Assembly (NCBI RefSeq): GCF_014117445.1 | Contig: NZ_CP059851.1 | Location: 1,240,001-1,304,000 of the forward strand | Length of the DNA stretch: 64,000 nt | Direction of reading: 5' to 3' | Source of the DNA: Sandaracinobacteroides saxicola | Lineage (GTDB): Bacteria > Pseudomonadota > Alphaproteobacteria > Sphingomonadales > Sphingomonadaceae | Shown: positions 53,275 to 60,564 of the stretch, one piece after another | Numbering within the stretch: position 1 is the first letter of the stretch | How the letters are laid out: every line of letters begins with the position of its first letter | Program-made: the position numbers and the translations under genes | Notes under the pieces: generated by a model | Told to the model about the DNA's origin: nothing | Seen by the model: only the letters and a program-made list of their open reading frames with translations | The model's database searches: none

Positions 53275-53445
53275 TCAATCAGCAACTTCGATACCAGTGC
53301 AGACACCGCCAGCGTATCGCCACACACCGCCGCTATCCAAACACGCGTCCTGAGCCATGAATTGCCAGCCCCAAACGAGCGCGCAAATTGCTCCAAGAAC
53401 GAAGCTCACCATCATCGCACAACCTATGTTGGCATGCCGCTTCAC
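53275..53445 (-). CDS. Small membrane protein with CLDSGG motif, coupled to glmU (56 aa)
   Basis: The frame begins MKRHANIGCAMMVSFVLGAI, has one hydrophobic segment (about 7-27), then QFMAQDACLDSGGVWRYAGG and a second Cys. The Cys-Leu-Asp-x-Gly-Gly-x-Trp-x-Tyr...Cys pattern occurs in many small proteobacterial membrane proteins of unknown function. The GTG start overlaps the glmU stop (GTGA), and GGAA-rich sequence precedes it. The two periplasmic cysteines could form a disulfide. Confidence 0.72.
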   Translation of the reverse strand: MKRHANIGCAMMVSFVLGAICALVWGWQFMAQDACLDSGGVWRYAGGVCTGIEVAD

Positions 53446-54785
53446 TTTTTTTCCGCTTTCTTCCTCCGCATCGCATCATGAAACCGGTCGGCCCAGCCGG
53501 GTTTGACCAGTTGTTCGGCGCGGACCATGCGCAGTTCGCCGTCGGCGACGTCGCGGCTGACGGCGCTGCCGGCGGCGACGATGGCGTCGCGGCCGATCTT
53601 GACCGGGGCGATCAGCGCGCTGTTGCTGCCGATGAAGGCGCCGGCGCCGATGACGGTCTGATATTTGAAATAGCCGTCATAGTTGCAGGTGATGGTGCCG
53701 GCGCCGATGTTGGCGTGGGCGCCGATGGTCGCATCGCCCAGGTAGCTGAGGTGGTTGGCCTTCGCGCCCTCGGCCATCACGGCCTTCTTGGTTTCGACGA
53801 AATTGCCGATCTTGACGCCGCGGGCGAGGCTGGTGCCGGGGCGGAGGCGGGCGAAGGGGCCGATGTCGCAATCGGCAGCGATGTCGGCGCCCTCCAGATG
53901 GCTGTGGGCGCGGATGGTCGTGCCGGTGGCGACGCGGACGCCGGGGCCGAACACGACGAACGGCTCGATGGTGACATCGGCTTCGATGGCGGTGTCGTGG
54001 CTGAGGAAGACGGTCTCGGGCGCGATGAGCGTGACGCCGGCGGTCATCAGTTCGGCGCGGCGGGCGGCCTGGAAGCGGGCCTCGGCCATCGCCAGTTCGG
54101 CGCGGCTGTTGACGCCGGCGACCTCGGCCTCCGACGTTTCGATGACGGCGACCTGCCGGCCTTCGGCGAGCGCGTGGGTGACAACATCGGGAAGATAATA
54201 TTCGCCTGCGGCATTGTGGTTGTCGACCGCGTCCAGCAGGCGCCAGAGATCGCGGCTGTGGGCGACGAGGACGCCGGCGTTGCACAGTGTGACGGCGCGT
54301 TCGGCCTCGGTCGCGTCCTTGTGCTCGACCATTTTCTGAACGCGTCCATCCTTCGCGATGATGCGGCCGTAGGCGGCGGTGTCGGCGGGGCGGAAGCCGA
54401 GGACGGCGACGCTGGTATCGTCATCGAGCATGTTGCACAGCCGCTGCACGGTGGCGGCGGAGAGCAGCGGGCAATCGCCGAAGGTGACCAGGATCAGGCC
54501 GTCGAAGCCGGTGAGGGCGGCGCGGGCCTGGAGCGCGGCGTGGGCGGTGCCAAGCTGTGGTTCCTGCAGGGCGACGGTGACCGGGTGGTCGGCAAGCGCG
54601 GCTTCCAGCTGCTCCCGCTTGTCGCCGGCGACGACGATGGTGGCGGCGGGGTCCAGGCTGGCGAGGCTGTCGAGCAGGTGCAGCAGCATCGGGCGGCCGC
54701 CGATGGGATGCAGCACCTTGTGGCGAGCGGATTTCATGCGGGTCCCCTTGCCGGCGGCAAGGATGATGAGGGCGAGGGCGGTCAT
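53442..54785 (-). CDS. glmU: Bifunctional UDP-GlcNAc pyrophosphorylase / glucosamine-1-phosphate acetyltransferase
   Basis: This 447-residue GlmU has an N-terminal uridyltransferase (LAAGKGTRMKS, about 9-19; then FGDCPLL) and a left-handed beta-helix acetyltransferase C-terminal half (about 245-440, hexapeptide repeats, NFVETKKA, HLSYLGDA, NIGAGTITCNYDGYFKY). It makes UDP-GlcNAc for peptidoglycan and LPS. The ATG at 54785 gives the expected N-terminus. The small membrane-protein gene overlaps its stop, then the toxin-antitoxin pair and glmS. Confidence 0.96.
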   Translation of the reverse strand: MTALALIILAAGKGTRMKSARHKVLHPIGGRPMLLHLLDSLASLDPAATIVVAGDKREQLEAALADHPVTVALQEPQLGTAHAALQARAALTGFDGLILVTFGDCPLLSAATVQRLCNMLDDDTSVAVLGFRPADTAAYGRIIAKDGRVQKMVEHKDATEAERAVTLCNAGVLVAHSRDLWRLLDAVDNHNAAGEYYLPDVVTHALAEGRQVAVIETSEAEVAGVNSRAELAMAEARFQAARRAELMTAGVTLIAPETVFLSHDTAIEADVTIEPFVVFGPGVRVATGTTIRAHSHLEGADIAADCDIGPFARLRPGTSLARGVKIGNFVETKKAVMAEGAKANHLSYLGDATIGAHANIGAGTITCNYDGYFKYQTVIGAGAFIGSNSALIAPVKIGRDAIVAAGSAVSRDVADGELRMVRAEQLVKPGWADRFHDAMRRKKAEKK

Positions 54786-55001
54786 GCCGGTGCCCTGCCA
54801 CAGCAGTGCGACGGTTGCCAGTGGCGAGGCCGCTGTTGTGTTCAGGAAGGCCGGGAGAAGATCGGGGCGGGAAGGGACATGACGGGGCACGTACGGGCGA
54901 AGGACAGGTAGCAAGGGTCGTTAACCAAAACTGTTCTTGACCTCTCATGGTCAATGCCATTGTCTGTGCCAGCTTCATCGGAAGCACAACAGGAGGGTGT
55001 C

Positions 55002-55718
55002 ATGCTTCGCATTTCCTTGATCGCTGCGGCTTTGCTGGCCGGCAGCAGCGCGTTCGCCGCGCCGAGCAATCACAGTTTCGCCTGGACCGGCGGCAGCACG
55101 CAGGGGTCGGCGGTGCTCAGCCTGGACGGGGTTGACTATACCGCGCTCAGCCGTGGCTGGGTGGCCCAGAATGGTGACAACAATGGCGGCGGCGCCGTCG
55201 GCAACTACATCGTCGGCGTGTGCGGATCGTCGGACGCCTGCAACGGCGACGATCTGGAGCGGAACAATTATTTCGTGTTCAACCTTTCCGGCGCCAGCAT
55301 GAATTTCTCGACCGCCGTGCTGAAGCTGGGGCAGCCGGAGGATTCCTTTGGCGGCGCCGGGCAGGACGGTTTCCTGAGCTATCTGCCCAACCACACCTAT
55401 TCGCTGTATGATGTGCTAAGCGACCCCGCCGGCAGCGGCACGGCGCTGTACAGCGACCTGGGGTCGGGCACGATGTTCGGCATGAAGGTGCTGGACATCA
55501 GCAGCAACGGCAGCATCGTTTCGATCACGCTGAACGCCGCGGGCAATGCCGCGATCGTCAGCGCGCTGGATGCCGGTGGCACCTTCTGGATCGGCGGTTC
55601 GCTGAACGCGCCGGTGGTGGTGCCGGAGCCGGCGACCTGGGCGATGCTGATCGCCGGCTTCGGGCTGGTCGGCATGGCGATGCGCCGGCGGGAACGGATG
55701 TCCAGCGTCAGCGCCTGA
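55002..55718 (+). CDS. PEP-CTERM sorting-domain protein
   Basis: This 238-residue exported protein has a Sec signal (about 1-19, ending AFA). The beta-rich middle is Gly/Asn/Ser-rich with one Cys pair (VCGSSDAC). It ends in a PEP-CTERM tail: VPEPATW, hydrophobic AMLIAGFGLVGMA and MRRR. An exosortase (not in the window) would process the tail. The WAMLIAGFG form is characteristic of sphingomonads. AGGAGGG is 4 bases before the ATG. Function unknown, likely surface or extracellular matrix. Confidence 0.92.
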   Translation: MLRISLIAAALLAGSSAFAAPSNHSFAWTGGSTQGSAVLSLDGVDYTALSRGWVAQNGDNNGGGAVGNYIVGVCGSSDACNGDDLERNNYFVFNLSGASMNFSTAVLKLGQPEDSFGGAGQDGFLSYLPNHTYSLYDVLSDPAGSGTALYSDLGSGTMFGMKVLDISSNGSIVSITLNAAGNAAIVSALDAGGTFWIGGSLNAPVVVPEPATWAMLIAGFGLVGMAMRRRERMSSVSA

Positions 55719-55735
55719 GGGTAACAGGGGGGCGA

Positions 55736-55768
55736 AGGGGCGGTGTCAGCCTGACACCGCCCCTTTTT
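55736..55768. terminator. Strong terminator after the PEP-CTERM gene
   Basis: AGGGGCGGTGTCAG and CTGACACCGCCCCT form a near-perfect stem followed by five T residues. The hairpin also encodes the last residues of the convergent YciB-like gene, whose stop is at 55746, so it serves as coding DNA on the other strand. Confidence 0.85.
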
Positions 55769-56315
55769 GCCGGGCGTGGCGGATCACCAGGCGCAGGCCG
55801 GCGAGTGTCAGCAACAGCTCGCCGAAGCTGTTGTAGAGCAGCCAGACGTCGATGGAGGCGGCAAGCGCGATGGCGCCGTTGAGCGCGGCGAGATGGAAGC
55901 CGAGAAGGCCGAAGGCGGTGCCGAGGCGGGGCAGGTTCAGACCGTCGAATGGCAGGTAGGTGGCGAGGCGCCCTGCCAGCCAGCGACCCCCGGCGAAGCG
56001 CGCGTCGAGCAGGAAAAGCAGACTGGCGACGAGGCCGACGAGCATCGGGCGCAGCTTGATCGCGTCCTCCGCGTCGAAGGCGACGGCGTAGAGGCCGGAA
56101 AGCAGCAGCATGACCATGGCGAACAGGCCGAGGCCACCCATGATGCGGGGCGTGACGACCCGTTGCAGCAGCGCCAGCGCCAGGCCGGTGGCGGCGGTGC
56201 CGAAGGCAGCCGGGATCAGGCCCGCGGTCTTGGCGAGCGCGTAAAACAGTAGCAGCAGGCCGACATCGACCGCGATCGAGGGGGCATTGCGGCGGAAATG
56301 ATCGGCGATCGCCAT
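55746..56315 (-). CDS. Septation protein A (YciB/IspZ)-like membrane protein
   Basis: This 189-residue protein has five to six hydrophobic segments over most of its length. The order DVGLLLLFYALAK, AFDAEDAIKLRPMLVG, LNLPRLGTAFGLLGFHLAALN and DVWLLYNSFGELLL fits the YciB/IspZ pattern (IKxKP, then a Leu-x-x-x-Trp/Phe helix and an N-x-FG segment), though key Trp residues differ. YciB links to cell envelope synthesis. Assignment is by pattern, so alternatives remain. Confidence 0.62.
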   Translation of the reverse strand: MAIADHFRRNAPSIAVDVGLLLLFYALAKTAGLIPAAFGTAATGLALALLQRVVTPRIMGGLGLFAMVMLLLSGLYAVAFDAEDAIKLRPMLVGLVASLLFLLDARFAGGRWLAGRLATYLPFDGLNLPRLGTAFGLLGFHLAALNGAIALAASIDVWLLYNSFGELLLTLAGLRLVIRHARQKGAVSG

Positions 56316-56353
56316 GGATCAGCCATGGCGATGGCGCGAACGGGTGGCAATCG

Positions 56354-56749
56354 TCAGCTGCGCGGCTTGTCGGGTTGCGGCACGAACATGCCCAGGCCGC
56401 AGCTGGCGCCGGTGCTGGGACCGCCGCCCTGGCGGATGACGGTGATGATGTCGACCTTGCACAGGCGACTGAGCGAGGTGGCGTAGCTGAAGGCCTTTTC
56501 GAAGCCCAGGCCGGAGCAGCGGTAGGGCAGGGTGTTGCGCAGCGTGCGACCGTCGCTGAGGATGAAATCGATGGTCTGGTCGTCGACGACGCGGGCTTCG
56601 CGGATGCGGGCAAGATCGACGCAATCGACCGGCGTGGCGGTGGCGACGGCGGGGACGGGCGTGGCGGAGGCCGGTGCCGCGACCTTGGGTTGCGGGGTGG
56701 CGCAGGCGGCGAGCGCGAGCGGGGCAAGCAGCAGCAGCGGATTTTTCAT
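56354..56749 (-). CDS. Putative lipoprotein, DUF6491-like
   Basis: This 131-residue protein has a lipoprotein signal with lipobox LAAC (Cys at about 16). A small domain follows (CVDLARIREARVVDDQTIDF, LRNTLPYRCSGLGFEKAFSY, LCKVDIITVIRQ) with four cysteines. This resembles DUF6491 proteins, function unknown. GGAG is 8 bases before the ATG. Confidence 0.72.
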   Translation of the reverse strand: MKNPLLLLAPLALAACATPQPKVAAPASATPVPAVATATPVDCVDLARIREARVVDDQTIDFILSDGRTLRNTLPYRCSGLGFEKAFSYATSLSRLCKVDIITVIRQGGGPSTGASCGLGMFVPQPDKPRS

Positions 56750-56800
56750 CGTGGATCTCCAGAAGACGATGCCAAAGTGGCAGATGGATGACAGTGCGCC

Positions 56801-57502
56801 TTAACGGGGGCTGAGCCGCTTGTCCGCAAAGGCACAGGGGGCGACGATGGGGCAGCGCCAGCATTCCGGCGTGCGCGCCTTGCACAGGTAGCGGCCGTGC
56901 AGGATGAGCAGATGGTGCGCCGGGCGCGCCCAGCGCGGCGGGATCAGGCGGAGAAGATCGTCCTCCACGCCATCGGGCGTTTTCGCGGTCGAGAGCCCGG
57001 TGCGGTGGGCGACGCGGAAGACATGGGTGTCGACGGCGCAGGTGGCATGGCCGAAGGCCTCGTTCAGGACGACGCTGGCGGTCTTGCGGCCGACGCCGGG
57101 CAGCGCCTCCAGCGCGGCGCGGTCGGCGGGGACCTCTCCGCCATGGCGTTCCAGGAGGAGGGCGGAGAGCGCGATCACGTTGGCGGCCTTGGCATTGTAG
57201 AGGCCGATGGTGCGGATGTGGGATTTCAGGCCGTCAAGACCGAGGGCGAGCATCTGCGCCGGGGTCTGCACGGTGGCGAACAGGGCGCGGGTGGCGCGGT
57301 TGACGCCGGCGTCGGTGGCCTGCGCCGACAGCACCACGGCGACGAGCAGCGTATAGGGGTTGACGAACTCGAGCTCGGTCTTCGGCGCGTCGTGGAGCGC
57401 GCCGAGCGTATCGAAGATGGCGTTGGCGCGAGCGCGTTTCTGCGGGCTGATGCGGACGGGTTTGCGGCGGGGTGACGATTTGACAGGCGGCGGCGTGGGC
57501 AT
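56801..57502 (-). CDS. nth: Endonuclease III
   Basis: This 233-residue bifunctional glycosylase/AP lyase repairs oxidised pyrimidines. The helix-hairpin-helix LPGVGRKTASVVLNEAFG contains the catalytic Lys, and the catalytic Asp is in CAVDTHVFRVAHR. The C-terminal iron-sulfur cysteines are Cys207, 214, 217 and 223 (C-x6-C-x2-C-x5-C). The N-terminal 20 residues are basic and probably disordered. Divergent from the DUF2244 gene by 20 bases. Confidence 0.96.
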   Translation of the reverse strand: MPTPPPVKSSPRRKPVRISPQKRARANAIFDTLGALHDAPKTELEFVNPYTLLVAVVLSAQATDAGVNRATRALFATVQTPAQMLALGLDGLKSHIRTIGLYNAKAANVIALSALLLERHGGEVPADRAALEALPGVGRKTASVVLNEAFGHATCAVDTHVFRVAHRTGLSTAKTPDGVEDDLLRLIPPRWARPAHHLLILHGRYLCKARTPECWRCPIVAPCAFADKRLSPR

Positions 57503-57522
57503 GGGGCTGCTATGGCGGGCGG

Positions 57523-58017
57523 ATGGCGGACGGCAAGGCCTATTTCGATCTGGAGCTGCGGCCGAACCGGTCGATGGAACCGCGCCTGTTCCGCTGGACG
57601 GTGCTGGGCGTGGGGCTGCTGTTCGCGCTGATGGCGCTGCGCTTCCTGGTGCTGGGGGCCTGGCCGGTGCTGCCCTTCCTGCTGGCGGATGTGGCGCTGC
57701 TGGCCTGGGCGATGCGCGCCTCTTACCGTTCCGGCCGGGCGGTGGAATATGTGCGGCTGTCGGACGAGCGGCTGACGGTGCGGCGGGTGAGCGCGGCCGG
57801 GCGGGAACGGCGGGTGCAGCTGGAGCCGTTCTGGACGCGCGTGGAGCTGGAGGTGCTGGACGAGCGGCAGAACCGGCTGTGGCTGCGCACGCGGGAACGG
57901 CGGGTGAGTGTGGGCGCCTTTCTCTCGCCGCCGGAGCGGGTGGCGCTGGCGGATGTCATCGGCGAGGGGCTGGCGCGGTTTCGCGCAGGATGTCGAGCCG
58001 GAGACCCGAGAGGCTGA
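57523..58017 (+). CDS. DUF2244 membrane protein
   Basis: This 164-residue protein begins YFDLELRPNRSMEPRLFRWT, has two membrane segments (about 25-65) and a later SYRSGRAVEYVRLSDERLTV, features of DUF2244 integral membrane proteins (YjfF-like, function unknown). It starts 20 bases from nth, divergently. Its last 62 bases overlap the convergent cyanophycinase gene, which is unusually long for two real genes. Confidence 0.83.
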   Translation: MADGKAYFDLELRPNRSMEPRLFRWTVLGVGLLFALMALRFLVLGAWPVLPFLLADVALLAWAMRASYRSGRAVEYVRLSDERLTVRRVSAAGRERRVQLEPFWTRVELEVLDERQNRLWLRTRERRVSVGAFLSPPERVALADVIGEGLARFRAGCRAGDPRG

Positions 58018-59143
58018 ACGCGCCATCGGGCGAGGCCAGGGCCACGGCACCGGGCAGGCGGGTGAAGCGGAAGCGCAGGCTGTCTTCGTTCAGGAAGCTG
58101 CGGCGGCTGAGGCTGCCGGTGCCGGGGTTGGTGAGCAGGTCCTGCACCAGGATGTCCGCGAGCGGGCGCGGCGCGGCGGCGATGCCGCCGCTGTCGGCCG
58201 GGGTGAAGGCGGTGCCCATCGGGCGGGGGGTGCGGCCGGGGGCGGGGGTGAGGGTGGCACTGGCGAGATCGATGCGGTCGCCGCGGCTGGCGATGGCAAG
58301 GCCCAGGCCGCTGATGCCGCCAGCGGGTGCGAATTGGGCGCGGCGGGCGTCGAGGAGGGTGACGCTGCCGCTGCCGAGCACGGTGGCGGCGGTGCCGTCG
58401 ATGAGGAGCGCGCTGTCCTCGTCGATGCCATACCCGAGGCGTTCCGCGGCGGGGAGGGTCATCAGCGCGCGGGCGAGACGGCCCAGGCGGGCGCGCTGGC
58501 TGAAATGCTGGTCGACCAAGCCGGTGGTGAGGAAGCCGAGGCCGCGGCCCATCACCAGCGCCTCGCCTTCGCGGGCCGCTTCCATTGCATTGGTGGAAGG
58601 ACGTTTCAACAGTGCACCTAGGCTTTCGCCGCGCAAAATCATGGCGCGCGACATGATGGCGGCGCCGGCGCTGCTGCCGCCGATGACGGCGCCGGCGAGA
58701 TGACGCGCGCGGACGGCGGCGAGGAAGGGCGTGTCGGTGCCGGCATCGGTGAGCAGGCGCAGGGTGCGCAGCTGGTCGCCGCCGCTGAACCAGATGGCGC
58801 CGGCGTTGGCGAGCTTGGCGATTTCGGCGGGATCGGTGGCGCCTTTTTTCCAGCGCGATTCGTCGGTGGCCCTGGTGTCGGGATCGTCCACCTCCGCGAC
58901 ATGGGCAAGGATGATGCGTTCCGGTGGGACGCCATGGCGGACCAGGCTGGTAATGAAGCCGGTGGCGGCGGGGTTGGCGGAGGCGCTGGGGACGATGACG
59001 ATGTCGCCGCCGGGCAGCGCGGCATCGATGAAGGCGCGGTGGATGGCGCGGTTGCCGGGATCGAGCCCGCCGCCGACGATCAGCAGCTTGCCGGTGGCGG
59101 ATGCGGGGGAGGCGAGAAGCAGCAGGAACAGCAGGCGGAGCAT
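57956..59143 (-). CDS. Secreted cyanophycinase-family S51 peptidase
   Basis: This 395-residue peptidase has a signal peptide (about 1-15, ending ASA). The S51 core contains LLIVGGGLDPGN, IWFSGGDQ and nucleophile Ser in IGGSSAGAAIMS. The family includes intracellular cyanophycinase and exported CphE-like enzymes that cut multi-L-arginyl-poly-aspartate to dipeptides. The signal peptide suggests use of extracellular polymer. The ATG at 59143 starts the signal; an upstream start adds a non-hydrophobic stretch. Convergent overlap of 62 bases with DUF2244. Confidence 0.87.
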   Translation of the reverse strand: MLRLLFLLLLASPASATGKLLIVGGGLDPGNRAIHRAFIDAALPGGDIVIVPSASANPAATGFITSLVRHGVPPERIILAHVAEVDDPDTRATDESRWKKGATDPAEIAKLANAGAIWFSGGDQLRTLRLLTDAGTDTPFLAAVRARHLAGAVIGGSSAGAAIMSRAMILRGESLGALLKRPSTNAMEAAREGEALVMGRGLGFLTTGLVDQHFSQRARLGRLARALMTLPAAERLGYGIDEDSALLIDGTAATVLGSGSVTLLDARRAQFAPAGGISGLGLAIASRGDRIDLASATLTPAPGRTPRPMGTAFTPADSGGIAAAPRPLADILVQDLLTNPGTGSLSRRSFLNEDSLRFRFTRLPGAVALASPDGAFSLSGLRLDILRETAPAPRR

Positions 59144-59171
59144 GGGCGACGGATAGGGGCGCCCTCGCCCG

Positions 59172-59459
59172 TTAGCAACGGATGCCGCCGCGCAGGACAT
59201 GGGTGACCATCATGAGCTGGTCGAGCGCGATGCTGTGCGTCCAGCGATCGGGCGCGGTGGCGAGGTGGGCGACGGGGCCATCCAGCTTCAGCAGCAGCAC
59301 GCCGGCGACCTGCAGGCCGCCGAGCAGGTGGAGGTCCACCGCCTCGATCCGGCCGCTGCCGAGCGCGGCCTGGGCGGCGACGGCGAGCGCGGTGCCGGTG
59401 GTGCGGCGGGGGCAGAGCGCGGCTTCGCGTGCGGGGGGTGGTGACTGGAACAGGTCCAT
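59172..59459 (-). CDS. Hypothetical protein (95 aa)
   Basis: The reverse frame begins MDLFQSPPPAREAALCPRRT and continues as Ala/Leu/Gly-rich sequence (VDLHLLGGLQVAGVLLLKLD, LDQLMMVTHVLRGGIRC). Third-base GC is strong and amino-acid use is balanced, which supports coding. No family recognised. It lies 28 bases before the cyanophycinase gene on the same strand and is divergent from the small TM gene at 59529. A longer in-frame start at 59555 is possible. Confidence 0.55.
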   Translation of the reverse strand: MDLFQSPPPAREAALCPRRTTGTALAVAAQAALGSGRIEAVDLHLLGGLQVAGVLLLKLDGPVAHLATAPDRWTHSIALDQLMMVTHVLRGGIRC

Positions 59460-59495
59460 GGCCCATTGACGGTCAGCGCGACCCGGTGTTGCAGC

Positions 59496-59520
59496 GGAAC
59501 CAGCGGCGCGGCCGCGCGTT
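59496..59520 (+). promoter_or_regulatory. Consensus EcfG-type promoter
   Basis: GGAAC (59496-59500), 16-base spacer, CGTT (59517-59520): an exact match to the alphaproteobacterial general stress consensus. The next ATG (59529) is only 8 bases after the -10, so the transcript would be nearly leaderless. Confidence 0.7.
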
Positions 59521-59528
59521 TCACTGGC

Positions 59529-59687
59529 ATGACCGAACATCATACCGACGATCACCCGGCCGTTCTGACCCGCACCGAGGCGCGCGCCGCCGTGGAGGTC
59601 AAGCCGATGCGCTGGGTGCTGTGGATCGGGATCGTGCTGGCGGTGGTGTTGCTGGCGGCTGCCTATTTCGGGTTCGCGCCCGAGTAA
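59529..59687 (+). CDS. Small single-helix membrane protein (52 aa)
   Basis: This 52-residue protein begins MTEHHTDDHPAVLTRTEARA and has one membrane helix (about 27-48, WVLWIGIVLAVVLLAAAYFG). Short TEARA-x(6-8)-RxVLxISLxLA proteins like this are widespread in sphingomonads, function unknown. An EcfG-consensus promoter ends 8 bases upstream. A GGAGGT seven bases before an internal ATG (59607) would allow a 26-residue form, but the longer form fits relatives better. Confidence 0.75.
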   Translation: MTEHHTDDHPAVLTRTEARAAVEVKPMRWVLWIGIVLAVVLLAAAYFGFAPE

Positions 59688-60485
59688 TCAGCGGCCCTTC
59701 CACACCGGCGCACGCTTTTCCAGGAAGGCAACCGGGCCTTCGCGGGCATCCTCGCTGCTGAAGACCTTCGCTGAGGTTGCGCGGCTGATCGGCCAGAGGT
59801 CGGCTTCGGATTTTTCGAAAGCGAGACGCGCGACCTTCATGCTTTCGCGCACCGACAGCGGCGCGTTAACGGCGATGGCCTTGGCGAGCGCGATGGCTTC
59901 ATCCTGCACCTTTTCCGCGCTGACCAGCCGGTTGACGAGGCCGAGCGCGTAGGCGCGGGCAGCGTCGATGGGGTCCCCGGTGGCAATCAGTTCGAGCGCG
60001 ATGGCGGCAGGCAGCTTGCGTGGCAGGCGGAAGACACCGCCGGCACCAGCGAACAGGCCGCGTTTGACCTCAGGCAGGCCGAAGCGCGCGCTGTCCGAGG
60101 CAACAATCATGTCGCAGGTAAGGGCGATTTCGCAGCCGCCGGCGAGGCCGGCGCCGACAACGCCGGCGATCCAGGGCTTTTCGCGCGGCTGGGTCACGAA
60201 GCCGGCAAAGCCGCCGTCGGGCGTGCTGAGCAGATGGCCGCGGCCCTTGCTGATTTCGGAAAGATCGGCGCCGGCGCAGAAGAAATCCGGGCTGGAGGAG
60301 GTGAGGATGGCGACGCGGATGGCGTCGTCGGCCTCGGTCTGCTTGACGATCCAGTCCATCGCCGCGGCGACATCGCCGTTGACAGCATTGCGCTTGTCGG
60401 GGCGGTTCAGGCGGACGAGGGCGATATGGCCGTCGATGATGTCGTAGAGGACTTCGCGGCCGACGGATTCGGGTTGGGTGGTCAT
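59688..60485 (-). CDS. Enoyl-CoA hydratase/isomerase family protein
   Basis: This 265-residue crotonase has VRLNRPDKRNAVN, DFFCAGADLSEI (first oxyanion Gly/Ala), GAGLAGGCEIALTCDMIVAS with the Glu-like site region and FGLPEVKRGLFAGAGG. It hydrates or isomerises an acyl-CoA; the second catalytic Glu lies in the usual LPEV position. The ATG at 60485 (MTTQPES) is chosen; the frame is open upstream through the palindromic repeat and is not coding there. Confidence 0.9.
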   Translation of the reverse strand: MTTQPESVGREVLYDIIDGHIALVRLNRPDKRNAVNGDVAAAMDWIVKQTEADDAIRVAILTSSSPDFFCAGADLSEISKGRGHLLSTPDGGFAGFVTQPREKPWIAGVVGAGLAGGCEIALTCDMIVASDSARFGLPEVKRGLFAGAGGVFRLPRKLPAAIALELIATGDPIDAARAYALGLVNRLVSAEKVQDEAIALAKAIAVNAPLSVRESMKVARLAFEKSEADLWPISRATSAKVFSSEDAREGPVAFLEKRAPVWKGR

Positions 60486-60537
60486 TAGGGTTCTTTCGCT
60501 GGGTCGTGTTTGCTTAGCCGGGCTTCCCCACCCCCTG

Positions 60538-60559
60538 CCCCTCCCCTGAAGGGGAGGGG
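60538..60559. repeat. Palindromic repeat hairpin, copy 6
   Basis: CCCCTCCCC, loop TGAA, GGGGAGGGG: a perfect 9-base stem lying 6 bases after the carotenoid oxygenase stop and about 53 bases before the enoyl-CoA hydratase start. It shares the CCTCCCC/GGGGAGG hairpin of the repeat family but lacks the second hairpin. It may attenuate read-through on the minus strand, although there is no T run. Confidence 0.6.
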
Positions 60560-60564
60560 AGGGA

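Noticed and set aside
53272-53481. 69-codon plus-strand frame opposite the small CLDSGG gene
   Set aside because: The minus-strand gene has a GTGA overlap with glmU and a known small-protein pattern; this frame has neither.
54920-54975. Possible sigma-54 or TTGACC promoter before the PEP-CTERM gene
   Set aside because: GG/GC spacing of a sigma-54 site is not met, and no convincing -10 follows TTGACC.
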